Positions 52,830 to 62,530 of a stretch of DNA of 64,000 nucleotides are shown here, one piece after another. The notes beneath the pieces were generated by a model that saw only the letters and a list, made by a program, of their open reading frames with translations, searched no databases and was not told the DNA's origin. Source of the stretch: Chitinophaga sp. 180180018-3 (GTDB taxonomy: Bacteria > Bacteroidota > Bacteroidia > Chitinophagales > Chitinophagaceae); contig NZ_CP140772.1 in NCBI RefSeq assembly GCF_037893185.1, positions 248,001 through 312,000 on the forward strand. The letters run 5' to 3'. The stretch's first letter is position 1, and every line of letters starts with the position of its first letter. The translations under genes were made by a program, and so were the position numbers.

Positions 52830-52899
52830 CCCCGGTTTCCAGGAGTACATTATTGATTAATTTCCAAAAGTTTAACTAAATTACTGAACCTTTACCTGT

Positions 52900-53490
52900 A
52901 TGATCGCTTATCTGAACGGAAAATTGTCTTATAAGTCACCTGCTCTTGTGCATGTGGATGTGAATGGAGTTGGGTACGAAGTACAGATCAGCCTCAATAC
53001 ATATTCCCGGATACAGGATATGGAGAGTTGTAAGCTGTTAACCTTTCTGCAGGTTAAGGAAGATGCACATACCCTGTATGGCTTTTTTGAAGAAGCAGAA
53101 AGAAGCCTTTTTCTGCTGCTGATCAGTGTTTCGGGCGTTGGAGCAAGTACCGCCCGCATGATGCTTTCTTCCCTTCAGCCGGAAGATGTCCAACGGGCTA
53201 TCATGATGGAAAATGAAAAAATGCTCGAAAGTGTAAAAGGCATCGGGGCAAAAACAGCCAAAAGGATTATCCTGGAATTGAAAGATAAAGTGACGAAACA
53301 GAAAGATACTGGTGCAGTACATTTATCTTCTGTTGCGAACAATACAATGCACGAAGATGCGTTAAATGCTCTGGTAACTCTGGGGATAGCCCGGAACATG
53401 GCAGAATCGGCAATTCAGAGAGTTATGAAAAATGAACCGTTGTTGCAAAATCTCGAAGAGCTGATTAAGAAAGCGCTGAGAAGCCTATAA
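52900..53490 (+). CDS. ruvA: Holliday junction helicase subunit RuvA
   Basis: RuvA binds four-way junctions and recruits RuvB for branch migration. The 196-residue product has the OB-fold N terminus (MIAYLNGKLSYKSPALVHVDV), helix-hairpin-helix motifs (LISVSGVGASTARMML and SVKGIGAKTAKRIILELKDK) and a C-terminal three-helix domain. sprA follows 37 nt later on the same strand, an arrangement I recall from other Bacteroidota. Confidence 0.96.
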   Translation: MIAYLNGKLSYKSPALVHVDVNGVGYEVQISLNTYSRIQDMESCKLLTFLQVKEDAHTLYGFFEEAERSLFLLLISVSGVGASTARMMLSSLQPEDVQRAIMMENEKMLESVKGIGAKTAKRIILELKDKVTKQKDTGAVHLSSVANNTMHEDALNALVTLGIARNMAESAIQRVMKNEPLLQNLEELIKKALRSL

Positions 53491-53527
53491 TCAATTAAAA
53501 AAACATCCTCTATAAAACCTATTTTTC

Positions 53528-56500
53528 TTGGCAAGAAAAACATACTATGGTGCTTTTGTTGTCGTGACAATTGTATCCTTTATCATTGTTGATACTGCCG
53601 CTAGGGATCGTTCTGGGAATCTGAAGTCATTGAAGAATTGGAGCTGGAAGTCGGATACCGCCATTAATGGTCAAACCAAAATCGATACTACCGGAAAAAA
53701 AGATACCTTGAAATACCCCCTTCAGGACAGACGCGGCCCCAGAATAACAGATCAGGGGCAGGGAAACGCTATTGATCTGAAGGACCCGGCAAACATCAAC
53801 AAAACAGTAGAATACGACCCTGTTACCAAACAATATACCGTCACCGAAAAAATAGGGAATCAATATTACCGTAATCCCACCTATATGAGCTTTGACGAGT
53901 TTTATAAACTCCAGGCAAAGCAAAGTGAACAGGATTACTGGCAGAAAAGAGCCAGCATGCTGGGAAATCTTAACCAGCGCGCCAATGGCCCCGCCTTATA
54001 CAATGGCAATAACCTCTTTGACCGCATTTTCGGAGGCAGCAAGGTAGATATCCGCCCTCAGGGGAGTCTCGACCTCACTTTCGGATACCAGGGCCAGAAC
54101 ATCAAAAACCCCGTGCTTGTAGAACAGGCCCGGAAAAATGGGGGCTTCAACTTCGACATGGGGATCAATATGAACGTGGTAGGCAAGATCGGCGATAAAC
54201 TCAAACTGATTACCAACTATAACACCCAGGCCCAGTTCGATTTTGAAAACCAGGTGAAACTGGAATATACCGGCTACGCAGATGAGATTATCAAGAAAAT
54301 CGAAGCTGGTAACGTCAGCTTCCCCCTGCGCAGTACCCTGATATCAGGTATACAGTCGCTCTTTGGGGTTAAAACCCAACTGCAGTTCGGCCGGTTGACC
54401 GTTACCAGCGTGCTTTCCAATCAGAAATCACAAAAGCAGAACCTGATGTTGAAAGGAGGTACCCAGGTACAGGACTATAACCTGCGGGCCGACGAATATG
54501 AGGATAACCGTCACTTCCTGCTGGCCCAATACTACCGGGATACTTTCAACTACGCCATGGCTAACCTTCCTGTGATAAGGTCCATGACCAATATCACAAG
54601 ACTGGAAGTATGGGTGACCAATAAAACCGGTGCCACTACACAAACGCGCGATATCGTGGGTTTAATGGATCTCGGGGAGTATAAACCCTACAACCCTAAT
54701 ATCCACGTCCTGACTTCTTCCAAGCTACCAGACAGGGGAACTAACGATCTGTATGCAAACCTGATCAGGGATCCTGCCAGCCGTAATACGAGTACGGTAG
54801 TCAGCCGACTGTTGGGCCTTGGTCTGCAGCCGGTTTCGGAGTTTGAAAAAACCTTCGCCCGTAAACTTGATTCTACAGAATATACCTATAACAAGCAACT
54901 GGGCTTCATTTCCCTGAATCAGCAGCTGCAGCCGGATGAAGTACTGGCGGTAGCCTACCAGTATACCTACAACGGCCGCGTATACCAGGTGGGTGAATTT
55001 TCCCAGGATGTACCACCGGATCAGAACAACAGCGCTAATTCGCCTATGTTGTTCCTGAAACTCCTGAAAGCTACATCTGCCCGTCCTACTTTACCTATCT
55101 GGCACCTGATGATGAAAAACATCTATGCTACCGGTGCATTCCAGGTAAATAAAGAGGATTTCCGGATGGATGTTTATTATAAAGATCCGGGTGCTGAAGG
55201 ACGCCCACCCAGCGATAAACGCTACATACCCGACGCTAAAGGAGAATTTGCCGGCGCGCCGATCATCACCATCCTGAACCTCGATCGACTGAATAACCAG
55301 CTGGATCCTCAGCCCGATGGGGTGTTCGACTATGTGGAAGGCTACACCATCAACTCACTGACAGGAAAAATCATGTTCCCCGTACTGGAACCCTTTGCCG
55401 GCGGCCTGAAAAAGGCATTCGGCGGGGATGCTGCGTTGGAAAAACAATATCTCTATAATGTCCTGTACGACTCCATCAAGGTGGTGGCACAGCAATTTCC
55501 GCAACTGAACCGCTATGTGATCAGAGGGTCCTATAAATCGGCCAGTTCGTCGGAAATCAGTCTTGGCGCAGGTACTATTCCCCCTGGATCTGTAACTGTG
55601 ACAGCCGGTGGCCAGATGCTCAGGGAAAACGTGGACTATATCATCGACTATAACCTGGGCCGGTTGAAAATCATCAATGGCGGTATCCTCAGCTCTGGTC
55701 TGCCCATCAACGTTCAGTTCGAGAACAACGCACTATTTGGGCAACAGGTAAGAAACTACTTTGGAACCCGGCTCGATTATATCGTCAATGATAAATTAAG
55801 TCTGGGAGGTACCATCGTACGTATGAGTGAGCGCCCGTATTACCAGAAGGTGAACTACGGCGAAGATCCTATCAAAAATACCATGGTAGGACTTGATGTA
55901 AACTACGCTTCCGAATGGAAAGGCCTCAACCGCCTGCTCGATAAATTGCCCAACTATACAAGCACTACTCCTTCACACATCCTGTTTACCGGTGAGGTAG
56001 CCCGGTTGTTCCCGGGGCATAGTAAGCTGGTGAACGAACCAGGCAGCCGCTCAGGTACTGCGTATATAGATGATTTTGAAGGTACGAAAAGCGGGTACGA
56101 TCTTAAATTTCCGGCTACCAGCTGGGCCCTGGCTTCCACCCCCAAAGGCGCCACCGATGCCAATGGACGGGAAATGTTCCCGGAAGCCGCACTGAATAAT
56201 GTGCTGGATTACGGAAAAAACAGGGCAAAACTGGCCTGGTATATCATCGAACCTACCCTGCAATTACCGAGGTCGCCCAACCTGCCGCAGGGTATCACTA
56301 CCGATGATCAATCGGATCCCCGCGTACGATTGGTTTATCAGAAAGAAGTATTTAAAAACAGGTCTACCGACTTTGGTCAAAGTCAGTTAAGCACCCTCGA
56401 TCTGGCCTATTATCCTACCGAAAGAGGCCCGTATAACTTTACCAGTGACCTGATGGGGATGGATCGCAATGGCCGTCTTACCCGCCCGCAAACCAGATGG

Positions 56501-59500
56501 GGTGGGGTTATGAGGGCGATCGACAACAGCGACTTTGAAACAGCGAATATCGAATACATCGAATTCTGGATACAGGATCCGTTTATAAAACAGCCTAACA
56601 GCAAGGGCGGCGCCCTGTATTTCAACCTGGGTAACGTATCTGAAGACATCCTCAAGGACTCAAAGAAATTCTTTGAGAATGGTATGCCTAACCCCAGTCA
56701 GGATCCTAACAAGATAGATTCTTCCAAATGGGGCCGTCAGCCTAAATTCCAGCAACAGATCACGCAGGCGTTCGATAACGACCCTGCTATCCGTGCTTAT
56801 CAGGACGTAGGTTACGATGGTTTGAGATCTCAGGACGAAGCAGCTTTTTATAAAACATACATGGATACGCTGGCGATGAACTTTGCCGGCTCCCCGGTAT
56901 ATAACCAGGCCCTCAAAGATGCATCTAACGATGACTATAAGCATTATCGTGATCCATCGTACAACGGGATGCCTATATTGCAACGTTACAAGGCATATAG
57001 CAATCCGGAAGGCAACTCACCGGTATCCAGCCCGAACGCGCAGTTCTCCTCTGCAGCTACCAATATCCCTGAATCGGAAGATCTGAACAAGGATAATACC
57101 ATGAATGAAACGGAAGAATACTTCCAGTACCGGGTTGATCTCAAACCTAACATGCAGGTGGGTACGAATTTCATTGTAGACAGAATCGATGCAGATGTAA
57201 CATTACCGAATGGACAGAAAACAACAGAAGCCTGGTACCAGTTTAAGGTACCGTTGAACCAGTATAATGCCAAAGTGGGCAGCATACCAGACTTCAAATC
57301 CATCCGGTTCATGCGTATGTTCCTTACCAACTTCAGCGACTCAGTAGTGGTGCGCTTTGGTAAACTGGAACTGGTGCGCAACCAATGGCGCCGTTATATG
57401 TACGAACTGCGGCCCGGAGATCCGATCCCGGTCGACAATTCAACCACCTTCAATTCTTCTGCGGTTAATATTGAAGAAAACTCTTCCCGTACACCGATTC
57501 CCTATGTACTGCCTCCGGGAGTGGTACGTCAGAATACCATCAGCGCCAACAATACAACTTTGCAGTTGAACGAACAGTCGTTGTCGCTGCAGGTATGTAA
57601 CCTGAAAGACGGTGAAATCCGTTCAGTATATAAGAACCTGAACATGGATATGCGTCAGTATAAACGGATGCAGATGTATATTCACGCGGAAGCTACCGGT
57701 AGCGCAGGTGCACTGAAAGATGGACAGATACAGGCAGTTATCCGTATAGGAAGCGATTTTGTCAGCAACTATTACGAATACCGTATTCCGTTGAAAGTAA
57801 CAGACTGGAACGGACCTAAAACAGCGCTGGACATCTGGCCTGAAAGAAATAACCTCGACCTGGTATTATCGCAACTGAGTGCCCTGAAGCAGAAACGTAA
57901 TATGTGTGATTCCTGCTCTCCGCTGCTGCCTTATCCTGCTAATCCGGTAGCGGACCAGTATGGTAACTTTATGCAGGTAGTAGGTAACCCCAGCCTGGGC
58001 GATGCCCGCACCATGATGATTGGTATCCTGAATCCGAAAGACGACGGTATACCCCGATGCGGAGAAGTGTGGCTGGATGAACTTCGCCTGACCGACTTCG
58101 ATGAAAAAGGTGGTTACGCTGCACTGGCCCGGGTGGATGTACAACTCTCTGATCTGGGTACTGTTTCCGTGTCGGGTAATATGCACACAGCCGGGTTCGG
58201 TAATATTGATCAGCGCGTGAATGAAAGGTTCAGAGATAATTTCCTGCAATACGATGCGGCTGCCAACCTGGATTTGGGTAAGTTGCTGCCCAAGAAAGCC
58301 GGTATCTCCATCCCTGTGTATGCCGGTTATTCTCAGGCAACCAGCAACCCGGAATATGATCCGTACGACCTCGACATTAAGCTGAAAGATAAGATGGCCC
58401 TGGCGAGAAACCGAAGGGAAAGGGATTCGATCAGACGGGATGCGCAGGACTTTACCTCTATTAAGAGCCTCAACTTTACCAACGTCCGTAAACTTAGTTT
58501 GAATGGAAAACGGCGACGATTATGGGATCTGGAGAACTTTGATATCAGTTATTCCTTCTCGCAGATATATCGCCATAATCCGCTTATTCAAACCGATTTG
58601 CTGACAAAGCACAGGGCCGGTTTGGGCTACAATTTCGCGGGGCAGCCACATTACCTGGAACCGTTTAAAAAGCTTTTCAAGACAAAAACTCACTGGCTGG
58701 ATCTGATAAAAGACTTTAATGTGAACTATGTGCCGTCGATCCTCAGTTTCCGGGCCGATGTATCCAGGCAATTCGGGGCTACCCGTGTGCGTAACGTGGG
58801 GGGAGATGTCAAGTATCAACTGCCCGAAACGTATAACAAGTACTTTACGTTCGATCGTTACTACACCGTTAAATGGGATCTGACACGGAGCATTAACTTC
58901 GAGTTCAACGCTGTGAATAACGCACGTATCGACGAACCATACGGCCGGTTGAATTCCTCATCCAAAAAAGATACGGTGTGGAGGAATTTCTTCCGCGGAG
59001 GACGTAACGTGAACTACATGCACAACGCTAATTTCACGTATAACCTGCCTACAAGCAAGTTCCCTGCACTGAACTGGACGAACATATCGTTTGGTTACAG
59101 CACGGAATACCGCTGGACAGGCGCGTCGCAGCTGGCACTTTACCTCGGTAACGCCATCGAAAACTCCATGCAGAAAACACTGACGGCAGAATTTAAATTC
59201 GTGGAACTCTATAACAAATCAAAGTTCCTGCGTAAGGTCAATGCCCGTAAACAAATAATGCCGTCGAATAATCAAAATAGCAAGTCAAACAATAATCAAC
59301 AAAACCAACAAAATCAGCAAAATCAACAAGTCGCTTCCGACGAAATATCGCCCTGGGTGAAAGCGATGCTGAAGCCATTGATGATGCTGAAGCGTGTTGG
59401 CTTCAACTATAACGAAAATGCAGGTACGCGTTTGCCAGGCTATATTGATAGTACCAAGATCCTGGGTATGAATTGGGCATCAATGGCCCCTGGATTGAAG

Positions 59501-60793
59501 TTTGTATTCGGTTATCAGCCCGACAGGAAATGGCTGGATCAGTTTGCACAGAAAGGGCTCATTACGCCCGATACGTTGTTCAACATACAGGCGCAGCAGC
59601 AGTATACCCAACGATGGGATCTACAGGCACAACTGGAGCCGTTCAATGATCTGCGGATTGATTTGAACATGACCAAATCGTTCACAAAAACGCATACAGA
59701 ATTATTCAAGAACCTCACAGATCCACCCAACTATCAACATTTGAGCCCATATGACGCCGGTGGTTTCGAGATCACTTATATCGCCATCAAAACGATGTTC
59801 GGTAAGATCAATACTGCTGATGGTGTGTCGCAAACGTTCCGGAATTTCGAGGGTTATCGTAATGCCATCTCGCGCCGATTGGGAGCAGCCAATCCTTATA
59901 ACAAAGATCCCGGCGTGCCAGTGAACGATCCGAAAGATCCGTCATATGCGTATGGTTATACCCGTTATGCACAGGATGTGCTGATCCCGGCTTTCCTCGC
60001 AGCCTATACAGGTACTACACCTGATAAGGTGTCGCTGCTGAAACAGGGAAATGATAATGTGAAGAGTAATCCATTCTCGAATTATATTCCGAAACTTAAC
60101 TGGAGCGTGACATACAACGGTCTTACCAAGCTGGAACCATTCCGCAGCTTCCTGACCAATTTTACACTCCGGCATGCATATACCGGCAAGCTGGCCATGA
60201 ATTCTTATAATACTTCCATGTATTTTGAAGATCCAAGGCTCTCCGGTTTCCCTGCCTTCAGAGACACGGTGTCCGGTAATTATTACCCGTATTTCCTCGT
60301 GCCTAACCTGACAATCACAGAAGCGTTTTCTCCATTGCTGGGAGTAGATATGACCTTTATCAACAGCCTCAGTGCACGGTTGGAATTCAGAAAGAGCCGG
60401 TCGCTCAGTCTGAGCCTGATCGATTATCAGCTGACGGAAGTTCGTTCCAGTGAAATCATCATTGGCGCCGGTTATCGCGTACGTGGTATGCAGCTGCCAT
60501 TTTCCTTCAACAAAAACGGTGGCAAGCGGCTGCAGAATGATATCAACTTTAAACTGGATCTGAGCTTCCGCGATGATAAAACGGCTAATAATCGTTTGGA
60601 TGCCGATCTGTCGATTCCAACGAGCGGACAGAAAGTAATTGGTATCTCACCATCGATCGACTATATCGTCAATAACAGGTTGAACCTGCGTTTCTTCTAT
60701 GATCGCAGACAAACCATTCCTGTTATATCTACGTCGTATCCGATCACGAGCACGAGTGGAGGGTTAACGTTCAGGTTTATCCTTTCTCAATAG
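53528..60793 (+). CDS. sprA: SprA/Sov, outer-membrane translocon of the type IX secretion system
   Basis: The 2421-residue protein has the usual giant SprA size and a hydrophobic export segment (about 6-25). Family-typical regions include GGSKVDIRPQGSLDLTFGYQ, SRSGTAYIDDFEGTKSGYDL and the terminal barrel ending in TFRFILSQ. SprA forms the very large barrel through which T9SS cargo crosses the outer membrane, and in gliding species it is needed for motility. The start is TTG 53528: TAA 53513-53515 lies in frame upstream and no ATG lies near. An Asn/Gln-rich tract sits at about 1914-1935. A terminator follows. Confidence 0.95.
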   Translation: MARKTYYGAFVVVTIVSFIIVDTAARDRSGNLKSLKNWSWKSDTAINGQTKIDTTGKKDTLKYPLQDRRGPRITDQGQGNAIDLKDPANINKTVEYDPVTKQYTVTEKIGNQYYRNPTYMSFDEFYKLQAKQSEQDYWQKRASMLGNLNQRANGPALYNGNNLFDRIFGGSKVDIRPQGSLDLTFGYQGQNIKNPVLVEQARKNGGFNFDMGINMNVVGKIGDKLKLITNYNTQAQFDFENQVKLEYTGYADEIIKKIEAGNVSFPLRSTLISGIQSLFGVKTQLQFGRLTVTSVLSNQKSQKQNLMLKGGTQVQDYNLRADEYEDNRHFLLAQYYRDTFNYAMANLPVIRSMTNITRLEVWVTNKTGATTQTRDIVGLMDLGEYKPYNPNIHVLTSSKLPDRGTNDLYANLIRDPASRNTSTVVSRLLGLGLQPVSEFEKTFARKLDSTEYTYNKQLGFISLNQQLQPDEVLAVAYQYTYNGRVYQVGEFSQDVPPDQNNSANSPMLFLKLLKATSARPTLPIWHLMMKNIYATGAFQVNKEDFRMDVYYKDPGAEGRPPSDKRYIPDAKGEFAGAPIITILNLDRLNNQLDPQPDGVFDYVEGYTINSLTGKIMFPVLEPFAGGLKKAFGGDAALEKQYLYNVLYDSIKVVAQQFPQLNRYVIRGSYKSASSSEISLGAGTIPPGSVTVTAGGQMLRENVDYIIDYNLGRLKIINGGILSSGLPINVQFENNALFGQQVRNYFGTRLDYIVNDKLSLGGTIVRMSERPYYQKVNYGEDPIKNTMVGLDVNYASEWKGLNRLLDKLPNYTSTTPSHILFTGEVARLFPGHSKLVNEPGSRSGTAYIDDFEGTKSGYDLKFPATSWALASTPKGATDANGREMFPEAALNNVLDYGKNRAKLAWYIIEPTLQLPRSPNLPQGITTDDQSDPRVRLVYQKEVFKNRSTDFGQSQLSTLDLAYYPTERGPYNFTSDLMGMDRNGRLTRPQTRWGGVMRAIDNSDFETANIEYIEFWIQDPFIKQPNSKGGALYFNLGNVSEDILKDSKKFFENGMPNPSQDPNKIDSSKWGRQPKFQQQITQAFDNDPAIRAYQDVGYDGLRSQDEAAFYKTYMDTLAMNFAGSPVYNQALKDASNDDYKHYRDPSYNGMPILQRYKAYSNPEGNSPVSSPNAQFSSAATNIPESEDLNKDNTMNETEEYFQYRVDLKPNMQVGTNFIVDRIDADVTLPNGQKTTEAWYQFKVPLNQYNAKVGSIPDFKSIRFMRMFLTNFSDSVVVRFGKLELVRNQWRRYMYELRPGDPIPVDNSTTFNSSAVNIEENSSRTPIPYVLPPGVVRQNTISANNTTLQLNEQSLSLQVCNLKDGEIRSVYKNLNMDMRQYKRMQMYIHAEATGSAGALKDGQIQAVIRIGSDFVSNYYEYRIPLKVTDWNGPKTALDIWPERNNLDLVLSQLSALKQKRNMCDSCSPLLPYPANPVADQYGNFMQVVGNPSLGDARTMMIGILNPKDDGIPRCGEVWLDELRLTDFDEKGGYAALARVDVQLSDLGTVSVSGNMHTAGFGNIDQRVNERFRDNFLQYDAAANLDLGKLLPKKAGISIPVYAGYSQATSNPEYDPYDLDIKLKDKMALARNRRERDSIRRDAQDFTSIKSLNFTNVRKLSLNGKRRRLWDLENFDISYSFSQIYRHNPLIQTDLLTKHRAGLGYNFAGQPHYLEPFKKLFKTKTHWLDLIKDFNVNYVPSILSFRADVSRQFGATRVRNVGGDVKYQLPETYNKYFTFDRYYTVKWDLTRSINFEFNAVNNARIDEPYGRLNSSSKKDTVWRNFFRGGRNVNYMHNANFTYNLPTSKFPALNWTNISFGYSTEYRWTGASQLALYLGNAIENSMQKTLTAEFKFVELYNKSKFLRKVNARKQIMPSNNQNSKSNNNQQNQQNQQNQQVASDEISPWVKAMLKPLMMLKRVGFNYNENAGTRLPGYIDSTKILGMNWASMAPGLKFVFGYQPDRKWLDQFAQKGLITPDTLFNIQAQQQYTQRWDLQAQLEPFNDLRIDLNMTKSFTKTHTELFKNLTDPPNYQHLSPYDAGGFEITYIAIKTMFGKINTADGVSQTFRNFEGYRNAISRRLGAANPYNKDPGVPVNDPKDPSYAYGYTRYAQDVLIPAFLAAYTGTTPDKVSLLKQGNDNVKSNPFSNYIPKLNWSVTYNGLTKLEPFRSFLTNFTLRHAYTGKLAMNSYNTSMYFEDPRLSGFPAFRDTVSGNYYPYFLVPNLTITEAFSPLLGVDMTFINSLSARLEFRKSRSLSLSLIDYQLTEVRSSEIIIGAGYRVRGMQLPFSFNKNGGKRLQNDINFKLDLSFRDDKTANNRLDADLSIPTSGQKVIGISPSIDYIVNNRLNLRFFYDRRQTIPVISTSYPITSTSGGLTFRFILSQ

Positions 60794-60826
60794 GGAAGAA
60801 TATATAGATATGTTTGATCCGCATAA

Positions 60827-60863
60827 AAAAACCGTTCCAGGTACCTGGAACGGTTTTTATTTT
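60827..60863. terminator. Bidirectional terminator between sprA and susD
   Basis: A perfect palindrome: 14-bp arms (60827-60840 with 60845-60858) around GTAC, an A-run on the left and a T-run on the right. It can end the plus-strand sprA and the minus-strand susD transcripts. Confidence 0.92.
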
Positions 60864-60877
60864 TATACTACTTATGC

Positions 60878-62512
60878 CTAATATCCTGGATTCTGGGCCA
60901 GGTTGCCATTCTTTTGTATTTCGGTCCTGGGAATGGGGAATAGGGTCCTGTTGATATTGTTGGTAGCTGCATGCGATAACCACGACTTTTTAGTAAATAC
61001 TCCAAACCGGATCATATCTGTACGCCGATGTCCTTCCTGGTCGAATTCCCAGCCCAGTTCATCAAGAAAACGGCCATATTCAATATCCGCGCCGCCTTCG
61101 TTCGTAAACTGGTTATTTACCTGGTCTTTCATGCCATAAGCATACACACTGCCGGCTTTCAGCTGCGCGCCGGTCACCAAAGCTTTGGCCGGGTCGTTGA
61201 GAAAATTGCGCTGCCTTACCTGCGTCACTATCGCGGCCGCTTCATCAGCTTTCCCGGTGCGTAACAAACTTTCTGCTTTCATCATCAGCACCTCTGCATA
61301 ACGAAATACCGGGAAGTCGTTACTAAGGCGGTTAGAGGCCCCCATTTTTATCTCAAATTTACCTAACCTGAACCCATGTACAGATTCGCCTTTCTCCAGC
61401 CCTGGTAGTTCATTTACGAATATCAGGGGCTTACCGGCAAAGTCACCCTGCGCTACATATAGCATTTGTCCTGATGAGGTGTACTGCTGTCCCTTGATCC
61501 AGTTGCGTTGGTAGCGGGCATCAGTCTGGTCAAAGGTGTTGATAAACTGTGGAATGGCGCAAATGCCGCCCCAGGGCGTATTTTTTAGGTTGTAGGTAGC
61601 CTGGTTTTCCTGTTGCAGTGTTTGCATGTGCAGGTCAAAGGCGTTCCAGTTATTGGTATAGTCTTCATCCATAGGAATCGCCAACACTATTTCTTTGGAG
61701 TTCTGGTTTTCTGTCACAAAAACATTCTTCTGCGCTGCCTCCAGGATATAGGCATTGGAGTTAATAACACTGTCGCAGGCACTGATGCATTTAGTCCACT
61801 CAGGGGTACCGGTATACACACCGGCATTCAGGTACATTTTAGCCAGCAGGGTAAAAGCTGCCCACTTATTATACTTGCCATAAGTACTCACATCATTGGC
61901 ACTGCGGAGCAACCCAATATTGTCTGTGATTTCCTTTACTATGAAATCATATACTTCTTTCCGGGTGTTCTGTTTGGGTAAATATCCCATCGGCAGATCG
62001 AACCTGGTCACCAGGGGAACATTCCCATAAAAATCACATAACACGGCATAGTAGGACGCTCTCAGTACTTTGAGTTCGGCCAGTGTAGCGGGTTTTGCAT
62101 CGCCTACGGGTATCAGGCCGGATTCTATCTGGTAAATAATACGGTTGCAGTTGGTAATCCCTGCATAAGTTCTTGACCAGGTTTGATTCACTACGTCGTC
62201 GTCTGTAGTCCAGGTGTGGCGGTGTAAACGCTGGTACACCCCATCATCGAACCAGCCCCATGGACGTTTGGGTATCACCAGCTGATCAGCTGTCACTTCC
62301 TGCGCACGCCACAAACCATTCCAGTCGAGCAATATAAACCGCCACTGGGAATAACCGGCGCCTACCAGTGCGGCTATATCATCCTTAGTAGGATTAAATT
62401 CCGTGGAGATAATAGTAGTATACGGTTTATCTTTTAATTTGGTACAGGCCACGCCCGTTACAATCATCAGCATAACTAACGGTAACGCATATATGTTAAA
62501 GCGCATTTTCAT
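60878..62512 (-). CDS. SusD/RagB-family nutrient-binding lipoprotein (second locus)
   Basis: The 544-residue lipoprotein has lipobox GVAC (Cys23), or a start two codons later at the second Met. SusD features: N-terminal region TYAGITNCNRIIYQIES, the helix ELKVLRASYYAVLCDFYGNVPLV, C-terminal FRYAEVLMMKAESLLRTGKADEAAAIVTQVRQR (given here in part only as family-like) and GWEFDQEGHRRTDMIRFG. It lies 18 nt downstream of the susC gene that runs off the window. The substrate is unknown. Confidence 0.93.
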   Translation of the reverse strand: MKMRFNIYALPLVMLMIVTGVACTKLKDKPYTTIISTEFNPTKDDIAALVGAGYSQWRFILLDWNGLWRAQEVTADQLVIPKRPWGWFDDGVYQRLHRHTWTTDDDVVNQTWSRTYAGITNCNRIIYQIESGLIPVGDAKPATLAELKVLRASYYAVLCDFYGNVPLVTRFDLPMGYLPKQNTRKEVYDFIVKEITDNIGLLRSANDVSTYGKYNKWAAFTLLAKMYLNAGVYTGTPEWTKCISACDSVINSNAYILEAAQKNVFVTENQNSKEIVLAIPMDEDYTNNWNAFDLHMQTLQQENQATYNLKNTPWGGICAIPQFINTFDQTDARYQRNWIKGQQYTSSGQMLYVAQGDFAGKPLIFVNELPGLEKGESVHGFRLGKFEIKMGASNRLSNDFPVFRYAEVLMMKAESLLRTGKADEAAAIVTQVRQRNFLNDPAKALVTGAQLKAGSVYAYGMKDQVNNQFTNEGGADIEYGRFLDELGWEFDQEGHRRTDMIRFGVFTKKSWLSHAATNNINRTLFPIPRTEIQKNGNLAQNPGY

Positions 62513-62530
62513 GTGCGGTAATTTTAGTGG

